Assembly (NCBI GenBank): GCA_017547845.1
Contig: JAFYNZ010000052.1
Location: forward strand, 1-49,564
Reading direction: 5' to 3'
Length of the DNA: 49,564 nucleotides
Origin: Muribaculaceae bacterium
Lineage (GTDB): Bacteria > Bacteroidota > Bacteroidia > Bacteroidales > Muribaculaceae
In this document: positions 1-7,733 of the stretch, piece after piece
Position numbering within the stretch: the stretch's first letter is position 1
Layout: every line of letters starts with the position of its first letter
Notes under the pieces: generated by a model
The model's database searches: none
What the model was told of the DNA's origin: nothing
Seen by the model: the letters and a program-made list of their open reading frames with translations, nothing else
Translations under genes and position numbers: made by a program

Positions 1-295
1 AATTATCACAGCAACAACGACCGACGGCACAAACCTTTCTGCTACTTGCCATATAAATATCTATTCTTCCGATATAGATGGCATTGACGATGATGAAATT
101 ATTGTAGCGACTATCGGTGATAATATCGTAGTGAAGAATGCACCGCTTGGTGACATTGTCAATGTGTATTCCTCAAACGGCGCGCTGATTGCATCTGAAG
201 TTGCGACAGACGGCAATGTAGTAATCGCAGCTCCTATCAAGGGCATCTACGTTGTCACTGTTGACGGCAAGTCATTCAAGGTAATGGTGAAGTAA
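1..295 (+). CDS. 3' end of a secreted protein with a Big_2-like segment and C-terminal sorting-type domain (partial)
   Basis: Only the last 97 codons are present; the 5' end lies outside the window. The reading frame starts at base 2 and ends with TAA at 293-295. The first residues (ITATTTDGTNLSATCHI) resemble the last strand of a bacterial Ig-like group 2 domain. The tail reads VVKNAPLGDIVNVYSSNG, then a GIYVV strand, and ends VMVK. That layout is typical of Bacteroidales C-terminal sorting domains of the type IX secretion (Por) class. The protein is therefore probably exported and surface-attached, but its enzymatic role cannot be seen here. A strong hairpin terminator follows 55 bp downstream. 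Confidence 0.75.
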   Translation, partial: IITATTTDGTNLSATCHINIYSSDIDGIDDDEIIVATIGDNIVVKNAPLGDIVNVYSSNGALIASEVATDGNVVIAAPIKGIYVVTVDGKSFKVMVK

Positions 296-349
296 TCCAT
301 ACAGCAGCATGTAAGTCAAATGCTCAATTGACGATACGACACAATCATT

Positions 350-386
350 AAATCCCCAAGGAAACCGATGTCTCCTTGGGGATTTT
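350..386 (+). terminator. Terminator after the partial secreted-protein gene
   Basis: Perfect 13-bp inverted repeat: AAATCCCCAAGGA at 350-362 pairs with TCCTTGGGGATTT at 373-385 around a 10-nt loop. The T-rich right arm makes it terminator-like on both strands, so it may also stop minus-strand transcription leaving the S41 protease gene. Confidence 0.75.
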
Positions 387-517
387 AGCATATGACATTT
401 GTTGGCTTGATGTCGCCTTATGTAAACAATTTATGGGAGTTTAGCAAGGCACACTCTTGACAGATCTGTTGCTGACGATACTGCTCCAAGAGGACTAATC
501 GACCACGAGTTGTGAGA

Positions 518-2188
518 TTAGGGGCGGAGGAGGTGGCGGAGGAGGTGGGGGTCGTTGAGGATGAGGGCGGCTGAGTCGACGGCTGCATCGTCTTTGAGGT
601 CGGCTATCACTTCGCCTTTGGTGTGATAGTAACGACTGAGTATGTCGGACATCAAGTAGCCCGATATCTCGCGACGATGGGTGTCGAGGTCTTTGTTGAG
701 GTCGTGAGTGAGCATCTTGGCAAGGATGTCGATCTGTGCCTTGGTGCTGTCGTTCATGTAACCCTCGATTTCTACGATTTCACGCAAGTTTTTGACATAG
801 TCTTCGCACGCTTTGTCGTATTTGAAGCGTTCGGGGTCGATAAATGATTTGAAGTCGTCGTAGATTTCGTCGGTGATCTCAAATTCGTAGGCCGATGGAG
901 CTTGAGGGTGCTCGGCGACATATTTGGTCGCAAAGTCAAACGACCAGTGGTCGCGTACGATGTTGTAGACGATGCGACTGACTTTGCCCCAGTCTATCAC
1001 AATGTCGGGTATCAATCCTCCGCCGTCGCGCACTTCTCTGCCGTGGGCTGTCTTGTAGACGTTGGTGAGGCTGTCGGGAGTACGGGCAACGGATCCGTCG
1101 GGGTTGCGATGTGAGTAGTCGAGTGCCTGAATCAGGCGGCCTGACGGAATGTAGTATTTTGATACTGTCACTTTGAGCATGCCGTCGAATGGCAATGGGC
1201 GTGTCGACTGCACAAGTCCTTTACCAAACGAGCGTGAGCCGATGAGCACTGCACGGTCGAGGTCCTGGAGTGCACCGGCTGTAATCTCTGATGCTGATGC
1301 CGATCCACCATCGATTAGGACTGCCAATGGTATGTCTTCCCAAATCGGTTTCTTTGTGGTCTTATAGATTTTTTCTGTCGACTTGTCGCGACCGCGGGTG
1401 CGCAACACTTCTGTGCCTTTTGGCACAAACATGCCGACTATCTCTACTGCACTTTCCAGTATACCACCACCGTTGCCACGGAGGTCGAGCACCAGGCTTT
1501 TCACTGCAGGATTTTTCTTCAGCTCTTCGACTGCCACGCGTACCTCATCGGCCGATTTGTCCATGAATGATGTGAGGCAGATGTAGCCCACGTTGTCGCG
1601 TGTCACTCCGTAGTAGGCAACTGACGGCAACTGCAATTTGCGACGCTCGATGCGAAATGTCTTGATGCTATCCGCGTCGTAAGGGCGATGCACTGTGACT
1701 GTCACAATAGTGCCCGGCTGTCCTTTGAGCAAGCTGCTGACTTCGTCGCTGGTCTTGCCACTGAGGTCGAGTGTGTCGATGCGCAGAATTTTGTCGCCCG
1801 ACTTCAGACCGGCTTCGGCCGCCGGCGAGCCTTCGTATGGTCCTGAGATATAGGTCCAGCCGTCGCGTTGCATGATATAGCTACCGATACCACCATATTC
1901 GCCTGAGGTCATCGCCATAAATTCCTTCTGCTCCTCGGGAGTGTAGTAGATGGTGTAGGGGTCGACCTCCGAGAGCATTGCATTGATGGCGTTTTTGAAT
2001 GACTTGTCGGTATTAATGGAGTCTACATAGTTCATCTCCAGCTCCTTAACGATGGAGTTGAAGATAGTCAAATTGCGATTTACGCCGTTGTCGTGACTCT
2101 TTTGAGCGCGACCGATAAAGGCCGGCAAGCTCACCATTGTGGCCAGCACTCCTAAAGCCAGACCACGCAATATCTTTGTCTGTTTCAT
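518..2188 (-). CDS. S41 family carboxy-terminal processing peptidase (CtpA/Prc type)
   Basis: Serine endopeptidase of the tail-specific protease family, which trims C-termini of exported proteins. It has 556 residues. The N-terminal hydrophobic stretch (residues 8-25) is a signal peptide or membrane anchor, so it acts in the periplasm. A PDZ domain spans about residues 98-170 and contains SPAAEAGLKSGD. The catalytic core carries the family motif GGSASASE. By alignment with plant D1 protease the nucleophile is Ser298 and the general-base lysine is Lys323 in FGKG, 25 residues apart as expected. The C-terminal 200 residues are a family extension of unknown role. The start at 2188 gives a complete signal peptide. 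Two Bacteroidota-type promoter boxes lie upstream (2206-2213 and 2290-2297). The physiological substrate cannot be inferred. Confidence 0.93.
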   Translation of the reverse strand: MKQTKILRGLALGVLATMVSLPAFIGRAQKSHDNGVNRNLTIFNSIVKELEMNYVDSINTDKSFKNAINAMLSEVDPYTIYYTPEEQKEFMAMTSGEYGGIGSYIMQRDGWTYISGPYEGSPAAEAGLKSGDKILRIDTLDLSGKTSDEVSSLLKGQPGTIVTVTVHRPYDADSIKTFRIERRKLQLPSVAYYGVTRDNVGYICLTSFMDKSADEVRVAVEELKKNPAVKSLVLDLRGNGGGILESAVEIVGMFVPKGTEVLRTRGRDKSTEKIYKTTKKPIWEDIPLAVLIDGGSASASEITAGALQDLDRAVLIGSRSFGKGLVQSTRPLPFDGMLKVTVSKYYIPSGRLIQALDYSHRNPDGSVARTPDSLTNVYKTAHGREVRDGGGLIPDIVIDWGKVSRIVYNIVRDHWSFDFATKYVAEHPQAPSAYEFEITDEIYDDFKSFIDPERFKYDKACEDYVKNLREIVEIEGYMNDSTKAQIDILAKMLTHDLNKDLDTHRREISGYLMSDILSRYYHTKGEVIADLKDDAAVDSAALILNDPHLLRHLLRP

Positions 2189-2198
2189 TTTATCAGAA

Positions 2199-2320
2199 TT
2201 TAATGCAAAGTTACTACAAACGAGCGAGAAATATGAAGCGTGCTCCGATATTTTTCACAACGAGTGTCATCAAACTTCGAGATTTATCACAAAGTTACTA
2301 TGAATCGAGCGCAGAAGCAA
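2199..2320 (-). promoter_or_regulatory. Tandem promoters upstream of the S41 protease gene
   Basis: Two minus-strand TAACTTTG boxes (CAAAGTTA on the plus strand) lie at 2206-2213 and 2290-2297. Each is followed on the plus strand by nearly the same text, CTAyrAA(y)CGAGCG, so the pair arose by local duplication about 84 bp apart. The distal box has a CTTG -33-like element at 2318-2321 with 20-bp spacing; the proximal one has no clear -33 match. Both resemble the promoter inside the repeat array at 40142-40456. Confidence 0.55.
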
Positions 2321-2338
2321 GCGGCTCGTTTAAAACCG

Positions 2339-2374
2339 CAGACTTCGCAGCAAAGCGAGTCGCCACGAAGTCTG
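2339..2374 (-). terminator. Hairpin downstream of the coiled-coil protein gene
   Basis: CAGACTTCG at 2339-2347 and CGAAGTCTG at 2366-2374 form a perfect 9-bp stem around an 18-nt loop. Read on the minus strand it is followed by CGGTTTT, so it may terminate the coiled-coil gene ending at 2403. It is fused to the promoter-like duplication next to it. Confidence 0.45.
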
Positions 2375-2402
2375 ATATGAATAGTTTTTGAGAAAGTTTC
2401 GT

Positions 2403-3317
2403 TTAATTCAACGTGAAGCGACGAGAAGTCAATCGGTTGCCATCGATAAAGATTTCGACAGTGTATTCGCCGGCAGTGAGAGATGTGTTGACATCCCAAT
2501 AGATTACGGTCGAAAGTTCTTCGTTGGCATATTCCACCTGACGCTTAGTCGTGTACTCCAATTGCGTACCCTCAGCAGAGAACGAACCATTGCCCTTGAG
2601 GAGGTTGCCTTCAGGCGAAGTGATGCGTACGTAGACATCCTTCAGACCCGGTTTGGCAGTATTGTTCGGAGTAATAGTGAGGCTTACGCCGAGCGTCTTT
2701 GCTTTCTTCACCTTCTTCTCTGCCTTACCCTTCTTATTGAATGCTTGAAGCGACACGCCTGTGAGAGTAAGCTTTTCAGCAAGTTGCACCTTCTGAGTCA
2801 ACTCCTCATTCTTAGTCGTAGCAGTAGTCACGGCCGACGATAGCTGCTCATTCTTCTGGCTGATTTCCTCAATCTCTTTGCGGAGACCTTCATTTTCTTC
2901 GCCAAGACGCTTAATTTCAGCGAGATAGTGCTTCACGATTCCCTTGAGAGTGGCAATTTCAGCCTCAAGATTCTTGATCTTTTGCTTATTTTGAGAGTTG
3001 GAGCGTTTTTCGGCATTCAATTCCTTAAGCAAGGCTTCCACTTTCAGACGAGCCTGGTCATACTTCTGCACCAGAGAGTCATTCTTGAGATAGATCTGCT
3101 GGTCTTCATATGCTTTGAAGTCGGCATTGAGTTGGTTAAACTCATTGGTAAGTTTCAACTGGTCGTTAGCAAAGCGTAGGCTATCGAGTTCGGTTTGCAC
3201 TTGGTCAAACTCAGAGCTTTGGCGAGAGTTTGTAAATATCAAAGCCACGGCAAGCACCACCAACGCCGCAACGACGCCGATGCCCGCATAGAAAATGGTT
3301 TTCTGTCGTTTATCCAT
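2403..3317 (-). CDS. Membrane-anchored coiled-coil protein, function unknown
   Basis: The protein has 304 residues and no family that I recognise by name. Residues 8-29 form one hydrophobic segment after a short positive N-terminus (MDKRQK), giving an N-in, C-out single-pass anchor. Residues 33 to about 185 are rich in Leu, Glu, Lys and Gln with heptad spacing and predict a long coiled coil. After a basic linker containing KKGKAEKKVKKAK, the last 110 residues alternate beta strands (for example VYVRITSPEGNLL and YTVEIFIDGNRL) and probably fold as a small beta-sandwich. This suggests a periplasmic scaffold or spacer protein. It is transcribed separately from its neighbours, with a degenerate TAACTTTA box at 3340-3347. 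Confidence 0.8.
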   Translation of the reverse strand: MDKRQKTIFYAGIGVVAALVVLAVALIFTNSRQSSEFDQVQTELDSLRFANDQLKLTNEFNQLNADFKAYEDQQIYLKNDSLVQKYDQARLKVEALLKELNAEKRSNSQNKQKIKNLEAEIATLKGIVKHYLAEIKRLGEENEGLRKEIEEISQKNEQLSSAVTTATTKNEELTQKVQLAEKLTLTGVSLQAFNKKGKAEKKVKKAKTLGVSLTITPNNTAKPGLKDVYVRITSPEGNLLKGNGSFSAEGTQLEYTTKRQVEYANEELSTVIYWDVNTSLTAGEYTVEIFIDGNRLTSRRFTLN

Positions 3318-3468
3318 ACTTGAAAATTAAATTTGGTTGTAAAGTTACACAATCCCTCTCAAATTCCCAAAACAGAAGCCCTTAAAATAGGTTAAAGGAG
3401 AGATTTTGATAACCTCTCCTTTATATGAAATTTCAAAAATCTCTACAAATCGATTTATCGAAGTTCAC

Positions 3469-3810
3469 TTAGCGGACGTAGTGTGGCATCTCTTGAGGGA
3501 TGACCATAGAGATTTCGACAAGTCCTGCGACTTGGCCGTTTTCGCGCCATGGAGTCTGATAAATCATCTTCTTAACGCCATTCTTGTCGATGGTGTAGGC
3601 GTTGCTTTCGCCTGACTCAAGGAGGTGGGCGATAATCTGCTTTGAGCGGTCGGAGTGACAGTTGAGCATATTTTTGCCAATCAAGTCGCCATGCGCTGCG
3701 AATGTCTCACGCGCTTTTTGATTCATATAGAGGATGATGCCTTCTTTGTCGCACACAGTCACTGCGCAGTTCATTCCTTCTGCCCAGTCGAATATTTCTT
3801 GTTTTGCCAT
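3469..3810 (-). CDS. Single PAS-domain protein
   Basis: A PAS fold of 113 residues with no kinase or other output domain. The visible elements are the N-terminal strand CAVTVCDKEGIILYMN, the helix QKARETFAA, GKNMLNCHSD before the long helix, and the closing strands (YQTPWRENG, VAGLVEISM). Such stand-alone PAS proteins bind a small ligand or cofactor or act as partner subunits; the Cys-His pair in NCHSD could take part, but this is inference. I chose the start at 3810 (MAKQEIFDW). An in-frame start at 3846 would add 12 residues, but that sequence runs into a dispersed repeat (3831-3890) and is not PAS-like. It stands alone, with a terminator on its upstream side. Confidence 0.75.
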   Translation of the reverse strand: MAKQEIFDWAEGMNCAVTVCDKEGIILYMNQKARETFAAHGDLIGKNMLNCHSDRSKQIIAHLLESGESNAYTIDKNGVKKMIYQTPWRENGQVAGLVEISMVIPQEMPHYVR

Positions 3811-3830
3811 GAGTTGATATTGAGTAATAG

Positions 3831-3890
3831 TTAAGGGGACTTCCAAAAGTTCCCGGATTTAGTTAATACTTTTGTTTCAGAGACTCTTCC
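3831..3890 (+). repeat. Dispersed intergenic repeat, copy 1
   Basis: About 60 bp shared with 12515-12576 (plus) and 23018-23075 (minus). The conserved skeleton is TTAAGGG, ACTTC, 17 bp, AGTTAATAC and a trailing CTTCC. In this copy GGGGACTT and AAGTTCCC can pair with one G-T wobble. It lies 21 bp upstream of the PAS start. Confidence 0.65.
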
Positions 3891-3970
3891 TTGTGTCGTA
3901 TAGGTGGCAAAGCACGCCGGCCTATAGTATTCTAACGTGGGGAGAGGTGGAAAAGTTGTGTAGCGTATAT

Positions 3971-4007
3971 AAAAAAGAAACCGGCCCCTTCTTGGAAGGT
4001 CCGGTTT
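3971..4007 (-). terminator. Terminator of the small lipoprotein gene
   Basis: AAACCGG at 3978-3984 pairs with CCGGTTT at 4001-4007, with further pairing inside (CCTTC with GAAGG). On the minus strand it is followed by C and a run of six T. It is 23 bp past the lipoprotein stop codon. Confidence 0.8.
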
Positions 4008-4029
4008 AAATCTTGCTTGCTGATTAAAA

Positions 4030-4233
4030 TTAAGCAGCTGGAGCTTCTTCTACAGCAGGAGCAGCAGTGTCAACAGCAGCAGCAGTGTCAGCTGGAGCGT
4101 TAGTGTCTTCTACAACAACTTCTTCAGTGCAAGTTGTGTCTGCACAGCAAGTGTCAACAGCCTTTTCAGTGTTACCACAAGATACCAAAACTACGCTGAA
4201 CAATACAGCAAGAGATAAAGCTAATTTCTTCAT
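4030..4233 (-). CDS. Small acidic lipoprotein
   Basis: The protein has 67 residues. The N-terminus MKKLALSLAVLFSVVLVSC is a lipoprotein signal peptide with lipobox LVSC and the modified cysteine at residue 19. The mature part is only about 48 residues, acidic and low complexity: a short cysteine cluster (CCADTTC), then Val/Glu and a tail of Ala, Asp, Pro and Thr. No folded domain is evident. The start at 4233 is preferred over the longer frame from 4278 because it begins the signal peptide directly and has the usual A-rich leader. A minus-strand box TACCTTTG at 4287-4294 is a likely promoter. It is monocistronic with its own terminator. Function unknown; small Ala/Pro-rich lipoproteins of this kind often decorate the envelope. 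Confidence 0.8.
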   Translation of the reverse strand: MKKLALSLAVLFSVVLVSCGNTEKAVDTCCADTTCTEEVVVEDTNAPADTAAAVDTAAPAVEEAPAA

Positions 4234-4278
4234 TTTTCTAAATTTTAAAAATAATAAAACAATATTTTTTGCTATCAA

Positions 4279-4580
4279 AAACGGCGCAAAGGTAATGCTT
4301 TTTTTTCATTCGCAAATTATTTCGCACAAAAAAAGTGCGATTTTTTGTGGATTTTTCGCTTTTTAACTCTGTTTTTGTTAAAATTCCACCCATTTTAACA
4401 CTTCGCACCCTCATTTGAGGCCTCGAAACCATAGTCTCTGCGACCACCCAAAAATGCTGCAAATCCCGGGAGTGACACAGAATTTTCAAAAAGTAAACTC
4501 ACTATCAGCAGAGATTGCGAAAAAAGAGTTAACTTTGCACCCAAATTTATAATATTAAAGTATAAGACCGATTTCTAATC
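4279..4580. promoter_or_regulatory. Divergent intergenic region between lipoprotein and porin genes
   Basis: This 302-bp AT-rich region has no supported gene. It contains a minus-strand TACCTTTG box (4287-4294) for the lipoprotein and a plus-strand TAACTTTG box (4530-4537) 43 bp before the porin start. Neither has a perfectly spaced TTTG -33 element. Confidence 0.55.
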
Positions 4581-5600
4581 ATGAAAAAAGGATTATGCCT
4601 ATTGGCAATGGCAGCATCGTCGATGATGCTTTGGGCGCAGAATGATATTGTCGATCTTAAAATCGAAGTTCGTGCCGATTATCAGAGAGAATACAACGAT
4701 GGTCACTCTATCGAGGAAAATTGCGGATTCCGCGGTAAATACCTCAACATGGCTATCAGTGGCAACATCAATGACCATTTCTCTTATTCATGGCGTCAGC
4801 GCTTCAACAAGATGATTGGCTCTAATGGCAGCAGCTTCTTTGATGCAACCGACTGGGTGTGGTTGGCCTATAATATCAACAACTTTGAGGTTTCGGCCGG
4901 TAAGCAAGTAGTCGGCATCGGTGGCTATGAATACGACCGTGCACCGATCGACCTCTATTTCTGCTCTGAATTCTGGAACAATGTGGCATGCTACCAGTTT
5001 GGTGTCAGCGGCGCTTACTCATTCAACGAGGGCAAGGACAAGCTCATGTTCCAATTCTGCCAAAGCCCATTCCGCACAATCAATCCCGACATGTATGCCT
5101 ACAACCTTATGTGGTATGGCAATCACGGCATCTTCTCATCGATCTATTCGGTCAACATGATGGAGTATGCTCCGGGTCGTTTCATCAACTATATCTCACT
5201 TGGCAACAAGTTTACTATCGACCGCGTATCGCTTGAACTCGACTTCATGAATCGCGCGACCGACCATCAGACATTCCTCTTCAGAGATATGTCGCTCATC
5301 GGCGAATTGGCATGGAAGCCACTCGACTGCCTCAACGTATTCGGCAAGGTCAGCTACGATGTCAACAACACCGACAACAATGACTACTACGTGCTTCCTG
5401 GCACAGAGATGACTCGCGTGGGCGCCGGCGTCGAATACTACCCTCTCCAAAACGATCGCCACGATATCCGTCTTCACGCCAACTATTGCCACACATTCGG
5501 CACCAACACCAACACAGACAGCCAGCTGCGTGAAAACCACTCAATGTTTGACATCGGCGTGACATGGAAATTCGACGTGTTGAAAATCGCAAAGAAATAA
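4581..5600 (+). CDS. Outer-membrane porin-like protein
   Basis: The protein has 339 residues. A signal peptide (MKKGLCLLAMAASSMMLWA) is cleaved before QND. The rest is a run of amphipathic beta strands separated by turns rich in Asn, Asp and Gly, with many aromatic residues at strand ends (WRQRF, WVWLAY, GVEYYPL). It ends in the strand GVTWKFDVLKIAKK. This layout matches the OprO/OprP-like porins of Bacteroidota, although the family call rests on pattern and not a search. It lies 23 bp before an inner-membrane transporter-like gene and is probably co-transcribed from the TAACTTTG box at 4530. Together they may move one solute across both membranes. Confidence 0.75.
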   Translation: MKKGLCLLAMAASSMMLWAQNDIVDLKIEVRADYQREYNDGHSIEENCGFRGKYLNMAISGNINDHFSYSWRQRFNKMIGSNGSSFFDATDWVWLAYNINNFEVSAGKQVVGIGGYEYDRAPIDLYFCSEFWNNVACYQFGVSGAYSFNEGKDKLMFQFCQSPFRTINPDMYAYNLMWYGNHGIFSSIYSVNMMEYAPGRFINYISLGNKFTIDRVSLELDFMNRATDHQTFLFRDMSLIGELAWKPLDCLNVFGKVSYDVNNTDNNDYYVLPGTEMTRVGAGVEYYPLQNDRHDIRLHANYCHTFGTNTNTDSQLRENHSMFDIGVTWKFDVLKIAKK

Positions 5601-5623
5601 TTTAAAACATAGCATAGAAGAAT

Positions 5624-6781
5624 ATGAGTTCAGTAACAAAAAAACTATTTGGATGGATTCCTAAGGGCATCCCATGCTTATTGCTTCTCTCATTATTGTT
5701 TGGCTATCTTGGCAACCAAATGGGAGCAGCCAACATGCTCAACACTATCATGAAGACTGCCCACGACCTTCTTCTCAACACTTGCTTCTACCTCATGGGT
5801 ATCTGTGTCATCACTGGTGCATTGGGCAAAGTGTTTGTAGAGTTTGGCGTCGTAAGCCTCATCGAAAAATTGCTTCGTCCATTGATGAAGCCACTCTTCA
5901 ACCTTCCGGGCGTAGCTTCATTGGGAGCAGTGTTGACATTCCTTTCTGACAACCCTGCGATTATCTCGTTGGCTCACGACAAGAAATTCAGCACCTACTT
6001 CAAGAAATACCAATTCATCTCGTTGACCAACTTCGGCACAGCGTTCGGTATGGGCTTGCTCGTTATCGTATTTATGATCGGCCAGGGCTATTTCATCGAG
6101 CCAATCGTCGGCTTGGTGGGCGCAATGTTTGGCTGTCTCATCTCTACACGCTTGATGCAACGCGCTGTCGTAAAGGCATATCCTTCATATGCGACAGAAG
6201 ATGTAGTGACAGAAACTGTGGCTGACACAGATATGGAACAACAGAGCAACGAAGGCAAATCTACATTCATTCGTGCCCTCGACGCATTGCTCGAAGGTGG
6301 CAAGTCGGGTGTCGACATCGGCTTGGCTATCATTCCGGGCGTGTTGATTATCTCAACACTCGTCATGATGCTCACATTCGGCCCTACAGGCGCTGAAGGC
6401 GAATACACCGGCGCTGCATACGAAGGTGTAAAACTCCTCCCTTGGATTGGCGAAAAGATCGACTTCGTATTCGAGTGGTTGTTTGGTTTCACCAACCCTA
6501 ACTTGATTGCCTTCCCTATCACAGCCCTTGGCGCAGTAGGTGCAGCATTGAGCCTTGTGCCTAACTTCATCTCTCAAGGCTGGATCGACGGCAACGCCAT
6601 CGCAGTATTCACAGCTATCGGTATGTGCTGGAGCGGTTTCCTTTCTACTCACACAGCGATGCTCGACTCACTCGGCTATCGCCAATTGATCTCAAAAGCA
6701 ATCCTTTCGCACACAGTCGGCGGTCTTTGCGCAGCATTCGCAGCTCACTGGATCTACGTCCTTGTAATGCTCTGTTTCTAA
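5624..6781 (+). CDS. Inner-membrane Gate-domain protein (CD0519/CD1768 type, nucleoside-recognition fold)
   Basis: The protein has 385 residues and about ten hydrophobic segments. It matches my recollection of the CD0519/CD1768 membrane family, which carries two nucleoside-recognition (Gate) regions. The first half contains LSDNPAIISLAHDKKF after a glycine-rich helix; the second contains FGFTNPNLIAFPITALGAVGA, cut here in sense by the Gate-type NPN turn. A charged cytoplasmic loop (about residues 195-215, DTDMEQQSNEGKS) separates the halves. The substrate is unknown; related Gate proteins move nucleosides, metal ions or spore components. Its pairing with the porin supports a transport role. 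A bidirectional terminator follows. Confidence 0.75.
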   Translation: MSSVTKKLFGWIPKGIPCLLLLSLLFGYLGNQMGAANMLNTIMKTAHDLLLNTCFYLMGICVITGALGKVFVEFGVVSLIEKLLRPLMKPLFNLPGVASLGAVLTFLSDNPAIISLAHDKKFSTYFKKYQFISLTNFGTAFGMGLLVIVFMIGQGYFIEPIVGLVGAMFGCLISTRLMQRAVVKAYPSYATEDVVTETVADTDMEQQSNEGKSTFIRALDALLEGGKSGVDIGLAIIPGVLIISTLVMMLTFGPTGAEGEYTGAAYEGVKLLPWIGEKIDFVFEWLFGFTNPNLIAFPITALGAVGAALSLVPNFISQGWIDGNAIAVFTAIGMCWSGFLSTHTAMLDSLGYRQLISKAILSHTVGGLCAAFAAHWIYVLVMLCF

Positions 6782-6833
6782 CGCAGACAAATCCGCACAA
6801 CAAAGTTGCACATTTCGCAACCCACCATAACAC

Positions 6834-6870
6834 AAGCAGGAGTCTCCATTTCGAGACTCCTGCTTAACTT
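6834..6870 (+). terminator. Bidirectional terminator after the Gate-domain gene
   Basis: AAGCAGGAGTCTC (6834-6846) and GAGACTCCTGCTT (6853-6865) form a perfect 13-bp stem with a 6-nt loop, followed by AACTTTT. It is 53 bp after the stop codon. I see no gene in the rest of 6871-7053. Confidence 0.85.
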
Positions 6871-7053
6871 TTACCCTAAACACTTTGCACTATTCACCCC
6901 GGCATTTTACAATTAATCGTTAACCCAACGGCGTCAAGACTGCAGCACATTGCCGACTTCAGCCGCATCCATCGCCACCGCCACATCATTAGATGCCTTC
7001 TTTATCCATCGGATTCACGTCTATTTACTGACTCTACAGCGACGAATGTGGTG

Positions 7054-7521
7054 CTACAATGGGAGCTCAGGATACTGGACAGATAAGGGCTTATCCTTTT
7101 GCGATAGGTAGAACATATAAAGAACTACAGGCTCCGTGCCTCGGTTCTCGCCATGATGTATGGTATCGACCATTTCCACTACCACATCACCCGCACGCAT
7201 CACCTTTGTCTTTCCATCGAGCGCGATTATGGTCAATTCGCCTTGCACCAACACCCCGTGATTCATGACCAGATGATGATGCCAATTCAATTTCTTACCC
7301 GGTGGGATAATATACTTAATTGCCACCAATTCCGGTTGTCCTTGTGGATAGTCCGGCAAGTTCGCACCGTCCCAACTTTGACAGGTGCGCAACAGTTCAA
7401 CACTCTCGGCTTCGCCATCGGTGGCTTGCGGGAGAACTGCCGCGTCACAACCATCAATGTTGCTTGCACCGTCAACACTGAGCGCTTGGTCAGCAAATAC
7501 ACTTTTCTTTGATTCATTCAT
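7054..7521 (-). CDS. Cupin-domain protein
   Basis: The protein has 155 residues. The single cupin barrel covers about residues 60-145. Motif 1 is PPGKKLNWHHHLVMNHGVL followed by VQGE, and motif 2 is AGDVVVEMVDTIHHGEN. The histidines of WHHH and IHHGEN are likely metal ligands. The first 45 residues are low complexity and not part of the barrel; they do not look like a strong signal peptide. Small stand-alone cupins of this form include sugar-binding and oxidoreductase-like proteins, and the ligand cannot be named from sequence alone. It is monocistronic, with a minus-strand TACCTTTG box at 7576-7583. Confidence 0.85.
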   Translation of the reverse strand: MNESKKSVFADQALSVDGASNIDGCDAAVLPQATDGEAESVELLRTCQSWDGANLPDYPQGQPELVAIKYIIPPGKKLNWHHHLVMNHGVLVQGELTIIALDGKTKVMRAGDVVVEMVDTIHHGENRGTEPVVLYMFYLSQKDKPLSVQYPELPL

Positions 7522-7575
7522 ACGAGCGTGATTTTATTTGAATGCATTTGCGACATTATTTGCCACAACACCCTA

Positions 7576-7583
7576 CAAAGGTA
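7576..7583 (-). promoter_or_regulatory. -7 box for the cupin gene
   Basis: CAAAGGTA on the plus strand reads TACCTTTG toward the cupin start, 55 bp away. No well-spaced TTTG -33 element is seen. Confidence 0.5.
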
Positions 7584-7639
7584 CAAAATGTTTTTGAATT
7601 GGGATATCTCGCGCATTGTCCTTCGTGCACAGAGAGAAA

Positions 7640-7676
7640 GAGAAAGGGTTGGCTCGTGGTGTGAGTCAACCCTCTA
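7640..7676 (-). terminator. Terminator of the ftsX-queA operon
   Basis: On the minus strand AGGGTTGACTC and GAGCCAACCCT form an 11-bp stem with one mismatch, followed by TTTCTCTTTC. It lies about 60 bp past the queA stop. Between them is a 20-bp perfect palindrome at 7707-7726 (half site TCGTCTACTC). Confidence 0.65.
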
Positions 7677-7733
7677 TGTGGCATTGCCGATATCGACTTT
7701 GATATGTCGTCTACTCGAGTAGACGATTGGGGA

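Noticed and set aside
3811-3846. N-terminal extension of the PAS protein (start at 3846)
   Set aside because: The extra codons fall in the spacer and the dispersed repeat, and the shorter start begins the domain cleanly.
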